Notes under the pieces: generated by a model | The model's input: only the letters and a program-made list of their open reading frames with translations | What the model was told of the DNA's origin: nothing | Database searches by the model: none | Shown: positions 24,652 through 34,908 of the stretch, in pieces | Position numbering within the stretch: position 1 is the stretch's first letter | How the letters are laid out: every line of letters begins with the position of its first letter | NCBI RefSeq assembly: GCF_043641665.1 | Contig: NC_092193.1 | Location: 3,550,001-3,614,000 of the forward strand | Source: Enoplosus armatus | Taxonomy: Eukaryota; Chordata; Actinopteri; Centrarchiformes; Enoplosidae | DNA length: 64,000 nt | Reading direction: 5' to 3' | Position numbers and translations under genes: made by a program

Positions 24652-26829
24652 CTGGAGAGGAAAGAGGGGGAAAATATGGTTGAGTTGCTTGATGAAAATA
24701 TAATTTAGACTCCAGACAAAATGCAAGCCATGCACAATCCAAGAGAGCAGATGTTTTTAGGGCTGTGAGGCTCAGGTGTCATTAGTAAACATTCATGTTC
24801 ATTTCTTCCCAGACAACCGTGCTGCAGCATTTCCCTGTCAATCATGAACAATCTATAAAAGCAGTATTCTGCCGCTTTGACCTTTGCACTACTTATAACT
24901 TCTCACTTTGGCAACCAAAAAAGTGTGAACATCAACTTCCAGACTGCCGGTCAAAGTTTCTTTTCATTTCAGCGCATGAATTTGGAAATCATTTAAAGCA
25001 CAGCTGTAAACGATAACTTGTTGTTTTATGCAAGGCCGTTAGCCTTACATGGCTATCTCAGTGACTGCACTTTTCAATTGTTGTGCAATGAACACAAGCT
25101 TATCTTCTCTCCACAAACAGTTACATACGCTAGTAACCATAAGAATTACGAATGAACCATGGTTATTTCTTTACATGTCCTGCTACTGGCACCAGCTCCT
25201 ACCTGTTCTTCATCAGTCGGACCTCCCTTTTGCGGGTGATCTCTTCAGAGTGCTGTGATGACGGGCTCTGCATGGTGCCAGGGGATGCAGCCATCACGAT
25301 GCTCTGGGCCAGGCCCGAGTTGGGCGAACGCAGCTGGTAGGCCGGTATGTCTCCTGTGGCAGCTATGGGGGAAGATGGACAAAAGCATTTACTAACTTTT
25401 TGTTTCCCTTATTTATCTTTTATAATAAAAATGTGATCCATGAAAGGAAACAGGGACATTTTTCTTCAGATTAGACTATTCAATCACACATTGTGTTTCT
25501 TCACATTTTACCCTTAGAAATACAGTCAACACACAAGTATTTCACCAGAGGATGTTAGACAGCAACTTCAGCCAAGAGCGCTTATCCGCTCTCCTTCCTG
25601 CCTTAAAAGATTAATTTCCTCTGACCATGCCTGTCCTTGTGACCAGGTATGTGTTCTTAAATGACCCTATTTCTTCTTAAATTTAATGGGTGTTTTTTTG
25701 TTCTCTTCTTTGTGTCTCTGTATTACTTGATGCATTACCAAGCAAGAAACAAAACCCTTGTCAGAATCTTAAAGCTTTTTAAGACATCACTTACGCTGCA
25801 GTTCCTCTAATGGCCACGAGATGCTGGCTCAAAAAACGAAATAAAACACACCAAAATCCCAGCGACCCCAGACTTCTCTTTTCAAACACAAAGTCATTTT
25901 TTTCCCCACATGCTAAGATCTTTACACAGCAGAGCAGGTGTCAGGAGTCCTTTTATTTGAACTTGTGTGCATTAATTAGTCATTTCTGCTGCTGAATTAC
26001 TTCATTTGTGCAGCCGAATGAGTAATTTATGCTCTAGGATTAGTGTCAAGTGGCTGCAACAGTAGAAATTGAAGTTACTGTTTTCTGTGGCTGCTCTGGT
26101 CAGTTAGGGAGGAGCTCCAGTGTTAGCTGCAGACTAGCAGATGTGTTTCTAAATACTGAATTTATTCCATCATATTAATATCGTTAGGTTATCACATTTA
26201 ATACATCTATCCTTTGATGTTCTGGCCAGTGTTGGCTGCTATCAGTTAGGTGTACATATATAACTGTGTAGCCTAATACAGTTCAAAATAAACAGTTAGT
26301 TATCAAGCTAATCTACCTGAGCCGCTTGGCTTTAATGCAGTTTTGTTATGATTATGAGGACGGTGATACATGGACCTACTTTGGACTTAAACAACATTGT
26401 GTTATCTTTGATATCCCTAAAACATATGGTAAAATGAAACAACACTGGCTATCATTATCGTCTGTTAATTCATGCATATATATTATTAACTCAAGTGTTG
26501 ATGAAGCACAAATTAGATTCTTCTCCTCCTGAGACTTGCCATAGGTCTCAATAGGTAACTTCGGTTGTGTGTTTGTGCAGTGATGTTGTACGTTTACCAC
26601 AGTGTGAACCGCTGTGTGCTACTGATAACCGGTAGTTTATTGTGTTCAGTAGAAGATACAGACACAGATTCTGGAAAAAAGCAGCTCGCTGCATGTGGTT
26701 TATGTGCTGTTTGAGTTGAGTCATCAATTAGATGACTCAACTGTTAACTGCTCTGCCTGCTGTCTCTCTCACCATTTCAGTTTCTCTTTTTCACTTTGTT
26801 CCTGAGAAGTTTCTATCTCCCCCCCCTCT

Positions 26830-26869
<40 letters not shown>

Positions 26870-27197
26870 ATTCAAAAAGAGACACAGCAGGTGTACACAC
26901 ACAGAGACACACACACACACAGACACACTCTTTCTCTCTCATTGTGATAACAGAGTGACTCGGGCTGTGCTGACGTCAGTGTGTGCGTCTCACTCGCCTG
27001 TTTTGCATTCTCTCTTCCCTGCCTGGCCTCTGTTCCAGGAAACTGGAGTGACGTCAAACCGACGACTATCTTGCCCCCCACCCTCCGCCCCCCCACCCCC
27101 CACTGGCACCCGCCCCTTTACTTCTTACCCCCCCCCCCCTTGCCTTTCTGCCTGACAACCACTGGAGTGGTTCAGAGGGCAGACTTTGTGTATGCGT

Positions 27198-27237
<40 letters not shown>

Positions 27238-27752
27238 CAGCGGGTTACAGACTGACAGGAACAGAGTTGAGCAAACTAACCAAACGCTTGTTGACCTATT
27301 AGGACTCTTTTCTCCCCCTTTTTGTTTTTACAACACAACCCTGGACTGTCATAGTGCTTTTCCTGTGTTGAAATGGGAAAGACAGCTGTCTTATCTGTGG
27401 CAGGTCTCCTCCTCAATTTCACAATACATGTAGTAAAAATCATTTAAAAGTAATTCAAATTTCAGAAATATTTCTCGGCAGGAAAAGGATTTGTTCTGTA
27501 CAGTTGGACAAATAACAGATTTGCTCTTGCAGTTGGAAAAATAACCACAAAAACATTCTTTTCACTTTGCAGGTGTAACTTTAGAAATACTTAAAACCCT
27601 TATTGTGAAACACAGTTGACAACATATGCAATACATGCATAAATATACTAAAAGGCAGCAAGAGTACAAGATGTAGACTTCACATAACATAAAACAAACA
27701 TGTATGTAAGAGAAACTCTACCTGACTCAGTCTCATCCCCAGTCACAGCCAT
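24507..27752 (-). CDS. crem: ICER, inducible cAMP early repressor isoform
   Basis: The internal first exon (27722-27752) joined to the last two crem exons gives 336 nt, 111 residues plus stop. ICER keeps only the bZIP domain, so it binds CREs and represses CREB/CREM targets, including its own promoter, forming a negative feedback loop (family knowledge). The first ten residues, MAVTGDETES, match mammalian ICER (MAVTGDETDE). The exon ends in phase 1 at donor gtagag, exactly compatible with the exon at 25362. There is no KID and no Q domain. Confidence 0.93.
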
Positions 27753-30700
27753 CTCTTGCTTCCAATAATCCAGCACCACGGTAGCAAAACACCTCAGCAC
27801 AGAAACACTCGTCTTCCTTCTTGCTTTACTAGAACCTCTCTTTCTCCTTCTCCCTTTCCGTCTCAGCTCTCTGAATCAGAGTGGTCACTCATCAACTTTG
27901 CAGCGCGATTACAATTACAGGCATTGACATCACAATGACATCACTCCTGCCCGCTGAAGTCAGTAAAACACCCTGGATTAGAGTTCCTCCCACCCTCCCT
28001 CCCCCCCCGCGGATCAGAGACTGAAGTAGAGAAACACAATGTGAGCTGGGCAGGCAGAGAGGGAGGGAGGGAAGGCAGGAGAGGGAGCTGAAGGGGGGGG
28101 GTTGGTAGTGGGGCTGTATTTTTAGCACTAGTGACGCAACTAGAGAGACGCTCAACAAACAAGAGGATATTGTGTCCCAAGTGGCTGCCGTGCAAACTGT
28201 TGAGCACCCTGATTGGAGTTATTTTGTGTGTGTGTTCGTGTCTTAAAAGAAAAGAGGAGGGATGACAGAGAGAATAAAGGTTTTAAATCATTAGTTTAAA
28301 GTAATCCACTACTCGTGTTGTTGAATTCTACAGCATAACAGTAATTTAACAAAGCCTGCTGTTGTAAACACTGAGTTATCTGATGGGTAAATCCTCCGCA
28401 ACACAGGAAGTGAAGCTTTTTACATTGTCGGTAACAGCAATACCAGTTTCTTTGGAATAAATAGGCGGAATAAATAACGGTTGTGAAAAAATGAATGCTA
28501 CCCACAGAAACTAATGTGGTAAAGGTGCAAAAGAACCACTATAGATGAAAACTTACATGAAAAGGTACTTAAACATAAGTCATCAATGAGTCAAAGTCAA
28601 ATCTAATGAAGGTACACAAATGATTAGAAGAATAGATAAAATAATTATTTTAGTGTTACTCTGACGTTATTATCATGAAAGCAAAAAAAGTCCAATTTCA
28701 TCTTCAACTTCAGTTTCACTTCCACGGAGCGTGGTACTGAGGTTTTGACAGCAATTGTTATCTTAAAAATGAGTGTGTCACAATTTTGAAGCATGAAAAC
28801 AAACGTTAAAGCAGATGTCAGTAGAAGGTTTTGAGTGTATTTGAATGTCTCTAAAGATATGAACGTAGATAGAAGACTGAACTGATCTGGATTGTTTTGG
28901 GCTGATCGTTCAATCGCTGATACGTGTGTTTCGATTATGTGTTTAGATGTTTTTGACCACAGAATTCGACCAATTTTTCATCCTCTCCGATTATAAATCT
29001 CTGCTCCCACTGCATGGTTTGTATTTACTGTTACAATCAGTCAGATCTTCTTCAGGCACAAACAGCACTAACAAACATCACCTCATTGCCTCGTTCATTT
29101 TTTGGATGTGCGTAAAATAATTGGCTATCAATAAAAGCAAAACTCAGGTGACTCCGCACAAAATTCCAGGTTTAAAATTGTGTTTTTACTATATTCACTT
29201 TAGACTGAAGCATACTTAAGATTGCTACCGGCAGTCTTCCACAGCATTCCATACTTGTCCATGTTTTAAAGCATTTTTCCTGCATTCCAACAACAACCAG
29301 AACTTTTAAAATCCTTTTGGTACCATGCAAAGGAACCAGAAAGGAAATAAAAGAAAACTTGCACACTATTGAAACTTGCTTGAGTAATGTAATCATAGTG
29401 TACGTGCTTACACTGATTGTGATTTGGCATTTTAATATGCTACTGGAAAACTCCAATATCAAAACTCCCTCGTTCGTACGAGCAACAAACAGAGAAAAGA
29501 TGATGTGGATTTGGCTGCTTCTCCTTCACCAACTTGGAAAGTTAAAACCGTAACTCAGCAGTTTTATGAATCTAAGGAGCTTCAGTGTCGGCAGAGAACT
29601 GAGTTCATAATGTAAACAGATGCTGAGCACATACTGCTTCTTTAAATGCTTCACTGCCCAGTCTTTCTGGTCTCTCAGGTAGACCAACTTCCACTCTGCT
29701 CAAATGTTTCCTTGCTCCCACCCATTTCTGAGATCTGCCAGTTGAAGGATGGGTGTATACAACATGAGGGCAAAGTGCAAGAGCAGACAAGCAGAGATCA
29801 ACAAAAACATATGAGAAAAGAAACAGAGGGATCTCTTTTCTAACACTTTTACATACAAAGAGCAGAGCAAGTAATTCATTCGGACCCAGGAGTGCTTTGC
29901 TGTTTGATCTGTCTGGATCTACTGAAGGATCCAGTGACTATTCCTCGTGGGCACAGCTACTGTATGAGCTGTATTAAAAGCTTCTGGGATGAAGAGGATA
30001 AGAAAAAAATCCACAGCTGCCCTCAGTGAAGGTAGACCTTCACACGAGGCCTGTCCTGAAAAACACCATGTTAGCAGCTTTAGTAGAGGAGCTGAAGAAG
30101 ACTGGACTCCAAGCTGCTAACTCCTCTGCTGGACCTGAAGATGTGGCCTGTGATGTAAAGCTTGTGACTGTGTGCAACACCTCCAGCCTCACTATGTATC
30201 CCCTACATTTGGAAAACGCAAGCTTGTCAACCTCACCAAGAAGCTTCAGGGGAACATTTGCTCTCGTCACAAGAAGGCGAAGTGGGTTTTCTGCCGTACT
30301 CACCAGGAATGTATCTGTTATCTCTGCTCTGTGGATGAACATAAAGGCCACGACACAGTCCCAGCTGCAGCAGAAAGGCAGCTCGAGGTGAGTCGACAAA
30401 ACATCCAGCAGAGAATCCAGGACAAAAAGAAGGACATGAAGGTCCTACAACACGACGTGGAGCTGGAACAGCTCTCGCACACAGCTGGTGACGCCTATTT
30501 TCTCTGCTGTCTCGATGAATCCACAGACTGGCTTAGCTCTGATACCCGTCCTCTTCAGAACTCTGAAGATGTGATGGCAGCTGTGTCGGAGGTAAGACAT
30601 AAACTTCATGGGATTCTTGATGAGGGGGGGCCATAGATCTCACGGACAGTGACGAAGTAGATCTCCAGACCAGAGCTGAGTTCTTACAGTATTCATGTCA

Positions 30701-33700
30701 AACCACACTGGATCCAAACACAGCGCACACATATCTGCTGTTATGAGCTTATGAGCGATGAACAATTCTTCAGAACGACACTCGTTTGTTCGTTTTCTAT
30801 GTGTATATTGTTATTTCCAGTATTCAGGGAGCTCCAAGGATAATCATTCCGACAAGGTCTTTCTGTTTATACTTTTAGGTTTAGGATTAAGGTGACGCTT
30901 ATCCAGACTCACAGAGGCTGAATGTCACAATAAAACCAAGGAGGTCTCAGCAAGAAGAGGTAATTGTTAGAGAAGCCATCCAAAAACCAAAAAAAGCACA
31001 GATTGAAACCTCTCCTTTCCTCTACACAGTGGACAAGACGGAAGTGATGTAAACTAGTAAACTACTTTTGGTCTTCATACTATCCATATTGAAATCATAT
31101 AGTCCTCACATGCACTGCATGGTGCTGATGGTGATAAATGAGCACATGTATGAGTCACTGGTATGTAAGCCTCCATTTTCTTCTGTGATGGTATTCATCT
31201 CATCTCATCTATTCACTCATTCAAGAGTTTCCTTTCAAACTAAGACGCCTAACATTTGACACCTGTTCTTACAAAATGACTGGTGCTAGTACAAAAGGTA
31301 TGGCACTTGGTGCTGAAGAATAGTGTATAATAGGGGGGTCCTTAGTTGAAACAGCACTTTTACAGAGTGAAGTATTTCTGACGATTGAAATAATGTGTCA
31401 TGTTCATTTTTAAGAATTTCACACATTTAATTTAATTTAAGTACTTTGTCATATTAAAAGCTCGAGTCCTACTTATGGTTATTTGCAGCTCAGAGTGAAT
31501 TTCAAATGTTTTTCGGCCCTGCTGGTGATGGACTGGCCCCAGGACAAACTGTGTACTGTGGCTCTTAATACCCAGGGTTGTGGGTGTACCCTGTACGTTC
31601 TCTTTTACACAATCCCACAGTTGTTTTAGGTCTTAATCCCATGATTTCAATTGGGGATTATCATGTTAAATTTGATTAAATTAAATTAAATGTATGCACA
31701 TTTATGTCACTGTAGAGGTGAATGTTACTGCTAATGCTGCCAGATGTTTAATGCTGATACCTGAGGAAATTGTCGATGTATTTCAGCACTGTATATAGCA
31801 GCACTTCCACACATTGTTCTGCAATTTCTAAACCTAAGAGGACCTGGAAATCACCATGTCCTTTTGCAACACCATTCCAAATGTTCTGGACATCGCATTT
31901 CACTAAAATCAGCTGACCCCTACCTTGGATGAGCACCTGTCCTCCCTGAATGTAGAGTTGCTGTGGGGAGTCTTCGGGTTGAGCCGCACACTGCAAGAAC
32001 GTGGCTCCAGGCTGCGGGGTGGGAGAGCTGGCCAGAGTCTGGCCCCCCTGAAGGGCTTCAGCTCCGGGGCTGGTCAACTGGATGGCTCTTCCCTGACTGA
32101 TCGTAACTGTGTGGGGGGGTCAGAGTTCAGTTATAACTAGGCTGCAGTCTAAATGAAATGGATTAGCAAAATGGGAGGAGTTTTGTGATGTCAGGTACCT
32201 CGGGTTTATAAAGCAAAGGTTTTACTCGTGTTTCTCATAGAGGTGAGGTGACTGATGGTTGGAGCACTTGTAAGTCTTCAATGGACATGAAACCCTGAAT
32301 GTTTACTAAATAAATGTAGTATATTTATAGTGAATAGTTTATAAAAGTCAGCAGTGTAAGACTGTGTACATAAAAACTTCACGGGAGAAGTCAATCACAA
32401 CTCCCAACTTGTAAAAAACATGTGATGCATGTAGCATTGTTAGACTATCCAGGAGTCTCCTGTATTGCTCGAACATTGAATGTGAAAAAGAACCCACATT
32501 TCCTTCCAGGAAATTACATTTTTAGGTGGACACAATGAACCGACAGCACCCTACATTTTAGAGCAGCAGACTAAGAAGGTGAGTTGAGGCCTGTTCATGT
32601 GTGTGCTGGTGTACTGACTGTATTGTCCTGAGCTGGTCTGGTAGATGGAGGTCGGCACTGAGGCTGCACTGGAGACCGCCACCTCCTCCTCCGTCTTCTC
32701 TTCGTCAATTTTAGGGACTGCCGGCGAATCGGATGAAAGCTCATTGAGTATTTTTCTATCGGAGAAGAGAATTCCAGAAAGTGATTCCACACGGAGTTCA
32801 ACATTATTAGACTTTAACACTTTACAGACCATACGCAGTTTATCATGCTCTTGTTTACCGATAAGATGGACGCCTGGAGAGGATCTCCCGTCTTTTCTGG
32901 GTGTCTGCGACTGACTCGCCATCCTCCAGCTCTGCTACAGTGGCAATCTGGAGAAAACAAACAATATTTTAAAGTGGTGAGTAATAATTGGCAACACCTT
33001 TGGTGTTAAATGTAATTACTGAGGGGGTGTTGCTTTCTGCACGCAGACTTTCGTAAGTAAACTGGGGATGTGTTTGATACAACAAATGAAGAAGAAAGAG
33101 CAGGATGACGTCAAGGAAGGAATTGAAGCAGCATTTTATTTTGAGGCTTAATCTTTTCAACCCATCACAGGTCTCAACAGAGTCTTCAGTTTACTGTGTA
33201 ATTGTAAATGTAATTATTGGTGAATGTGTGAGATAACCCCCTCCTTTCTCCAGGCACAATTTCACTGTAGCGTGAACAAACAGGTTTACATTTTGTCACC
33301 CAAATCATACTGTTGGAATGATAACAAACATGAATTTGACCTGGTTATTTGTCATCAATCGGTACGCTTTTATGACTCACACTGGTGCGTTGGTTGTGCA
33401 TTACCAGCACAAAGGCTGCTCTGGCACTGTTAGAGGACAATATCTGTGCCAGACAAAGGACAAGTCTGATTAATGCCAGGTTAAACAGAGGTGTGTCCAT
33501 GTCCATTTATTGAGAATTATGGGAGTGAAAGTTTGGCCTACGCTTTTTAGGTTTTATGCTTTCAAAGCAGAGGTTTATAAAAGCAGCACAATGACTGCAT
33601 GTGTCATATTTCTGCTGCTTTTTAGTTTTGAATCTACACAGTGTGTGAAGTGTCCGGCTCCGGATCTAGAGATGAGCAAATATAAAACTTTTAACAAACT

Positions 33701-34898
33701 GGCTCAATCAGAATTGTGCTTTTTAGAATCAGTGACACAGGATATCCATTTCTATGACCGTGTAATTATTACTGTGACAGTTCAGCCAATACCACGATGA
33801 AGTCAAACTTGTTATTGATGAAACTCAGTGATGGTACAGAGTACTTTGAAATCAGTTAACAAAACCACTTTGTGGTTTACATCTGCTGTTTCACTGATTC
33901 GATCTCTTTCCTGACCGATTTCCTCGTAAAGATGAAATTACAAGGTAACCTGTGCTTTGCAAATCAAGCTGCACATGTGAGACAATCTGCTGCAAGATGT
34001 TTACTGGTACATATTTAATTTCCCATCCACAAACTGCTCTGTTCACATGCTGAAAATACTGAAACATCTGTGCGTCTACACAACAGTGAAACAATCGCAT
34101 TATGACTTTTGGGCAGCGTCACACAGCTTCACCCCACAGGTCAGTGCTGTCTGATGTGTCTACAGTTTGTGGAGCTGTCCTCCTGCCCAGACACAACAAC
34201 AACATCTCCTCAATGTGAAGGTTAGACTGATGAGCTTACACCTCAGCTCCTACTGCTGACATCAATCCTATTAACAGATGCACTGCATTAGACCACAAGC
34301 ACTCCAGAGTACCTCCTACACATGGCACCTAAATCCTCATTCACCAACACACTACCTCTGACATCACGACCTGTAAACTATTTTATGACACATAGAAGCT
34401 GAAGCTTAATATGAGTACAAGTCATGGCTCTCACCTGGACAGTCTGGACTTGTGGTGACTGTATGACAGAGGTCTGAGGGGCCTGGATGACCCCTTGGAC
34501 TTGCACCGTTTGACCGTCAGACAACTGGACAACAGCCACACCAGGAGAGTCTGCTGCCACCGACACCTGCGGGCACATATCGAGACATTCACGCCGAAAT
34601 CCAGAGATGTAAAAACGACTTGTGTGTAATAACATTGCGTGTGGTGTAACAGAACACCGGCTAAACATCTCGTGCTGAGAAGCGTAACACTTGCCCACAA
34701 ACATCCAAGTGTTGACACTGATGGCCTGCCGCACCTTCTCTGTCAGTTTAAATCGCTCAACACCGTACAAGAAGATGTGTGTGTGTGCACCTGAGGAGGG
34801 GCTGCAGGAGATGGACTGGCTTCACTGTGGTTCTCCTCTCCATCTGTCACTGAGTCGTTTAAGCTGCTGTCCAGCTGAGGCGAGCCTGAGGTATCCAT
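24507..34898 (-). CDS. crem: CREM, full activator form (7 coding exons)
   Basis: Joining seven exons gives 954 nt, 317 residues plus stop. CREM is a nuclear bZIP transcription factor that binds cAMP-response elements as a homodimer or with CREB/ATF1 (family knowledge). Domains in order: N-terminus 1-36; glutamine-rich Q1 37-80; kinase-inducible domain with RREILSRRPSYRKILNELSS and the PKA serine at residue 108; acidic stretch to 155; Q2 at about 156-216; basic region from about 260 (RKREVRLMKN, REAARECRRKKKEYVKCLEN) and a leucine zipper to KTE317. Q1 (132 nt, phase 0-0) and Q2 (183 nt, phase 1-1) are symmetric cassettes, so their skipping would give the CREM alpha/tau-type repressor and activator series. 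Teleosts often have two copies (crema/cremb); which one this is cannot be told here. CREB1 is excluded by the ICER exon and by the neighbours ccny and pard3. Confidence 0.95.
25203..25362 (-). CDS. crem: crem exon before bZIP (start of basic region)
   Basis: A 160-nt exon, residues 217 (split) to 269 plus two bases of R270. It encodes ATGDIPAYQLRSPNSGLAQS, IVMAASPGTMQSPSSQHSEE and ITRKREVRLMKN. ATGDIPAYQ corresponds to ATGDMPTYQIR of mammalian CREM. It can be joined either to Q2 or to the ICER exon, both ending in phase 1. The acceptor is cttcccccatag and the donor gtagga. Confidence 0.96.
26831..26867. repeat. (CA)18 microsatellite
   Basis: Uninterrupted CA repeat in the crem intron. Confidence 0.95.
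26971..26978. promoter_or_regulatory. crem: perfect CRE palindrome (TGACGTCA)
   Basis: A full-consensus cAMP-response element in the crem intron 0.75 kb downstream of the ICER exon. It is paired with a second copy 78 bp away. It is flanked by GC-rich sequence rather than the usual AT-rich intron. Confidence 0.75.
27049..27056. promoter_or_regulatory. crem: perfect CRE palindrome (TGACGTCA)
   Basis: The second full-consensus CRE, 78 bp from the first. Together they may form a CREB/CREM-bound enhancer or a further internal promoter. Confidence 0.75.
27201..27235. repeat. (TG)17 microsatellite
   Basis: Uninterrupted TG repeat in the crem intron, close to the CRE pair. Confidence 0.95.
27722..27752 (-). 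CDS. crem: ICER-specific first coding exon
   Basis: The ATG is the complement of 27750-27752 with context agagATGG. Thirty-one coding nt encode MAVTGDETES plus one base of Ala. It has no splice acceptor of its own, as expected for a promoter-proximal exon. The 5' UTR extends upstream towards about 27.9 kb. Confidence 0.93.
27925..28139 (-). promoter_or_regulatory. crem: ICER (P2) promoter with CRE-like elements
   Basis: Upstream of the ICER exon are two TGACATCA elements 11 bp apart (27925-27932 and 27936-27943), a TGAAGTCA (27955-27962) and a TGACGCAA (28132-28139). Mammalian P2 carries four CRE-like autoregulatory elements (CAREs) in two tandem pairs. The first tandem pair here is an evident counterpart; calling the other two CAREs is an inference. 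No clear TATA box is seen. Confidence 0.75.
29880..30640 (+). pseudogene. TRIM/finTRIM-type E3 ligase pseudogene
   Basis: The translation shows a decayed fish TRIM protein (TRIM25/finTRIM-like; the live family are RING E3 ligases, many antiviral). From 29892 a RING half is readable (ICLDLLKDPVTIPRGHSYC, then CIKSFWDEEDKKKIHSCPQ). The Cys expected in IPCGH is Arg, and the last zinc Cys codon is replaced by TGA at 30027-30029, with TAG at 30033-30035 and then a 1-nt deletion near 30042. RPVLKNTMLAALVEELKKTG follows. B-box 1 is cut short by a deletion near 30160-30175. A B-box 2 with its zinc ligands (ICSRH, FCRT, CICYLCSVDEHKGHDTV) is kept, then SRQNIQQRIQDKKKDMKVLQ. Most of the coiled coil is missing near 30460, and the reading ends at 30634. 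It lies antisense in a crem intron. I consider it dead; no SPRY domain is seen downstream. Confidence 0.88.
30641..31740. other. crem intron, no gene seen
   Basis: AT-rich sequence after the TRIM pseudogene. No B30.2/SPRY-coding sequence and no crem exon are readable. Confidence 0.5.
31924..32106 (-). CDS. crem: crem Q2 glutamine-rich exon
   Basis: A 183-nt exon, phase 1-1, residues 156 (split) to 216. It encodes TISQGRAIQLTSPGAEALQG, PQPGATFLQCAAQPEDSPQQ and LYIQGGQVLIQ, equivalent to the mammalian Q2 segment ending in VVVQ. The acceptor is ccccccacacag and the donor gtaggg. Skipping keeps the frame. Confidence 0.94.
32619..32755 (-). CDS. crem: crem second KID exon
   Basis: A 137-nt exon giving the last base of R110 and residues 111-155: KILNELSSDSPAVPKIDEEK, TEEEVAV and VPTSIYQTSSGQY. 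KILNELSSD is the second helix of the KID that contacts the KIX domain. The acceptor is ttctcttctccgatag. The donor is gtcagt, with an unusual C at +3; the frame into the next exon (A|TT, Ile) confirms it. Confidence 0.94.
32859..32947 (-). CDS. crem: crem kinase-inducible domain exon
   Basis: An 89-nt exon, residues 81-109 plus two bases of R110. It encodes IATVAELEDGESVADTQKRR and EILSRRPSY. RRPS with Ser108 is the PKA target equivalent to CREB Ser133 and CREM Ser117, whose phosphorylation recruits CBP/p300. The acceptor is gttttctccag and the donor gtaaac. A longer ORF reads through this region in another frame and is not the gene. Confidence 0.96.
32948..34434 (-). other. crem intron between KID and Q1 exons
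   Basis: No exon is seen. A 96-residue plus-strand ORF at 33510-33800 has a hydrophobic stretch (MTACVIFLLLFSFES) but no recognisable family. A full CRE palindrome lies at 33106-33113. Confidence 0.55.
33106..33113. promoter_or_regulatory. crem: perfect CRE palindrome (TGACGTCA)
   Basis: A third full-consensus CRE in the crem gene, 159 bp upstream of the KID exon on the transcribed strand. Confidence 0.65.
34435..34566 (-). CDS. crem: crem Q1 glutamine-rich exon
   Basis: A 132-nt exon, phase 0-0, residues 37-80. It encodes VSVAADSPGVAVVQLSDGQT and VQVQGVIQAPQTSVIQSPQV, matching the Q1 transactivation segment of CREM and CREB. The acceptor is gtgcccgcag and the donor gtgaga. As a symmetric exon it can be skipped without a frameshift. 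Confidence 0.95.
34791..34898 (-). CDS. crem: crem exon 2, translation start
   Basis: The ATG is the complement of 34896-34898 in a strong context (gaccATGG), with an in-frame TGA three codons upstream. The exon itself begins at 34908 after the acceptor tgtctgtctag. It encodes 36 residues beginning MDTSGSPQLDSSLNDSVTDG and ends in phase 0 at CAG before gtgcac. The segment is acidic and serine-rich, as in CREM/CREB N-termini. Confidence 0.9.
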
Positions 34899-34908
34899 GG
34901 TCAGTCAC

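Larger units (their letters stand above)
25363..27721 (-). other. crem intron downstream of the ICER exon
   Basis: No coding exon is seen. It contains (CA)18 at 26831-26867, further CA-rich sequence to about 26930, (TG)n at 27201-27235, a C-rich stretch at 27064-27140 and two perfect CRE palindromes. Confidence 0.6.
28140..31923 (-). other. crem intron between Q2 and the ICER promoter
   Basis: No crem exon is recognised in these 3.8 kb. A mammalian-type gamma exon (encoding DEETELAPSHMA) was looked for and not seen. The only gene-like content is the antisense TRIM-family pseudogene at 29.9-30.6 kb. Confidence 0.6.

Noticed and set aside
26796..27155. A 119-residue ORF with HTHTHT and proline runs
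   Set aside because: It is a translation of the CA microsatellite and the neighbouring C-rich DNA and is not a gene.
32551..32922. A 123-residue minus-strand ORF containing KILNELSSDSPAVPKID
   Set aside because: It runs through the crem KID exons and the intron between them in one frame. True splicing (donor after 32859, acceptor at 32755) gives the proper RREILSRRPSYRKILNELSS sequence, so the ORF start and its first 50 or so residues are artefacts.
33510..33800. A 96-residue ORF with a signal-peptide-like stretch
   Set aside because: It has no family similarity and lies within a crem intron on the opposite strand with no promoter or splice support.
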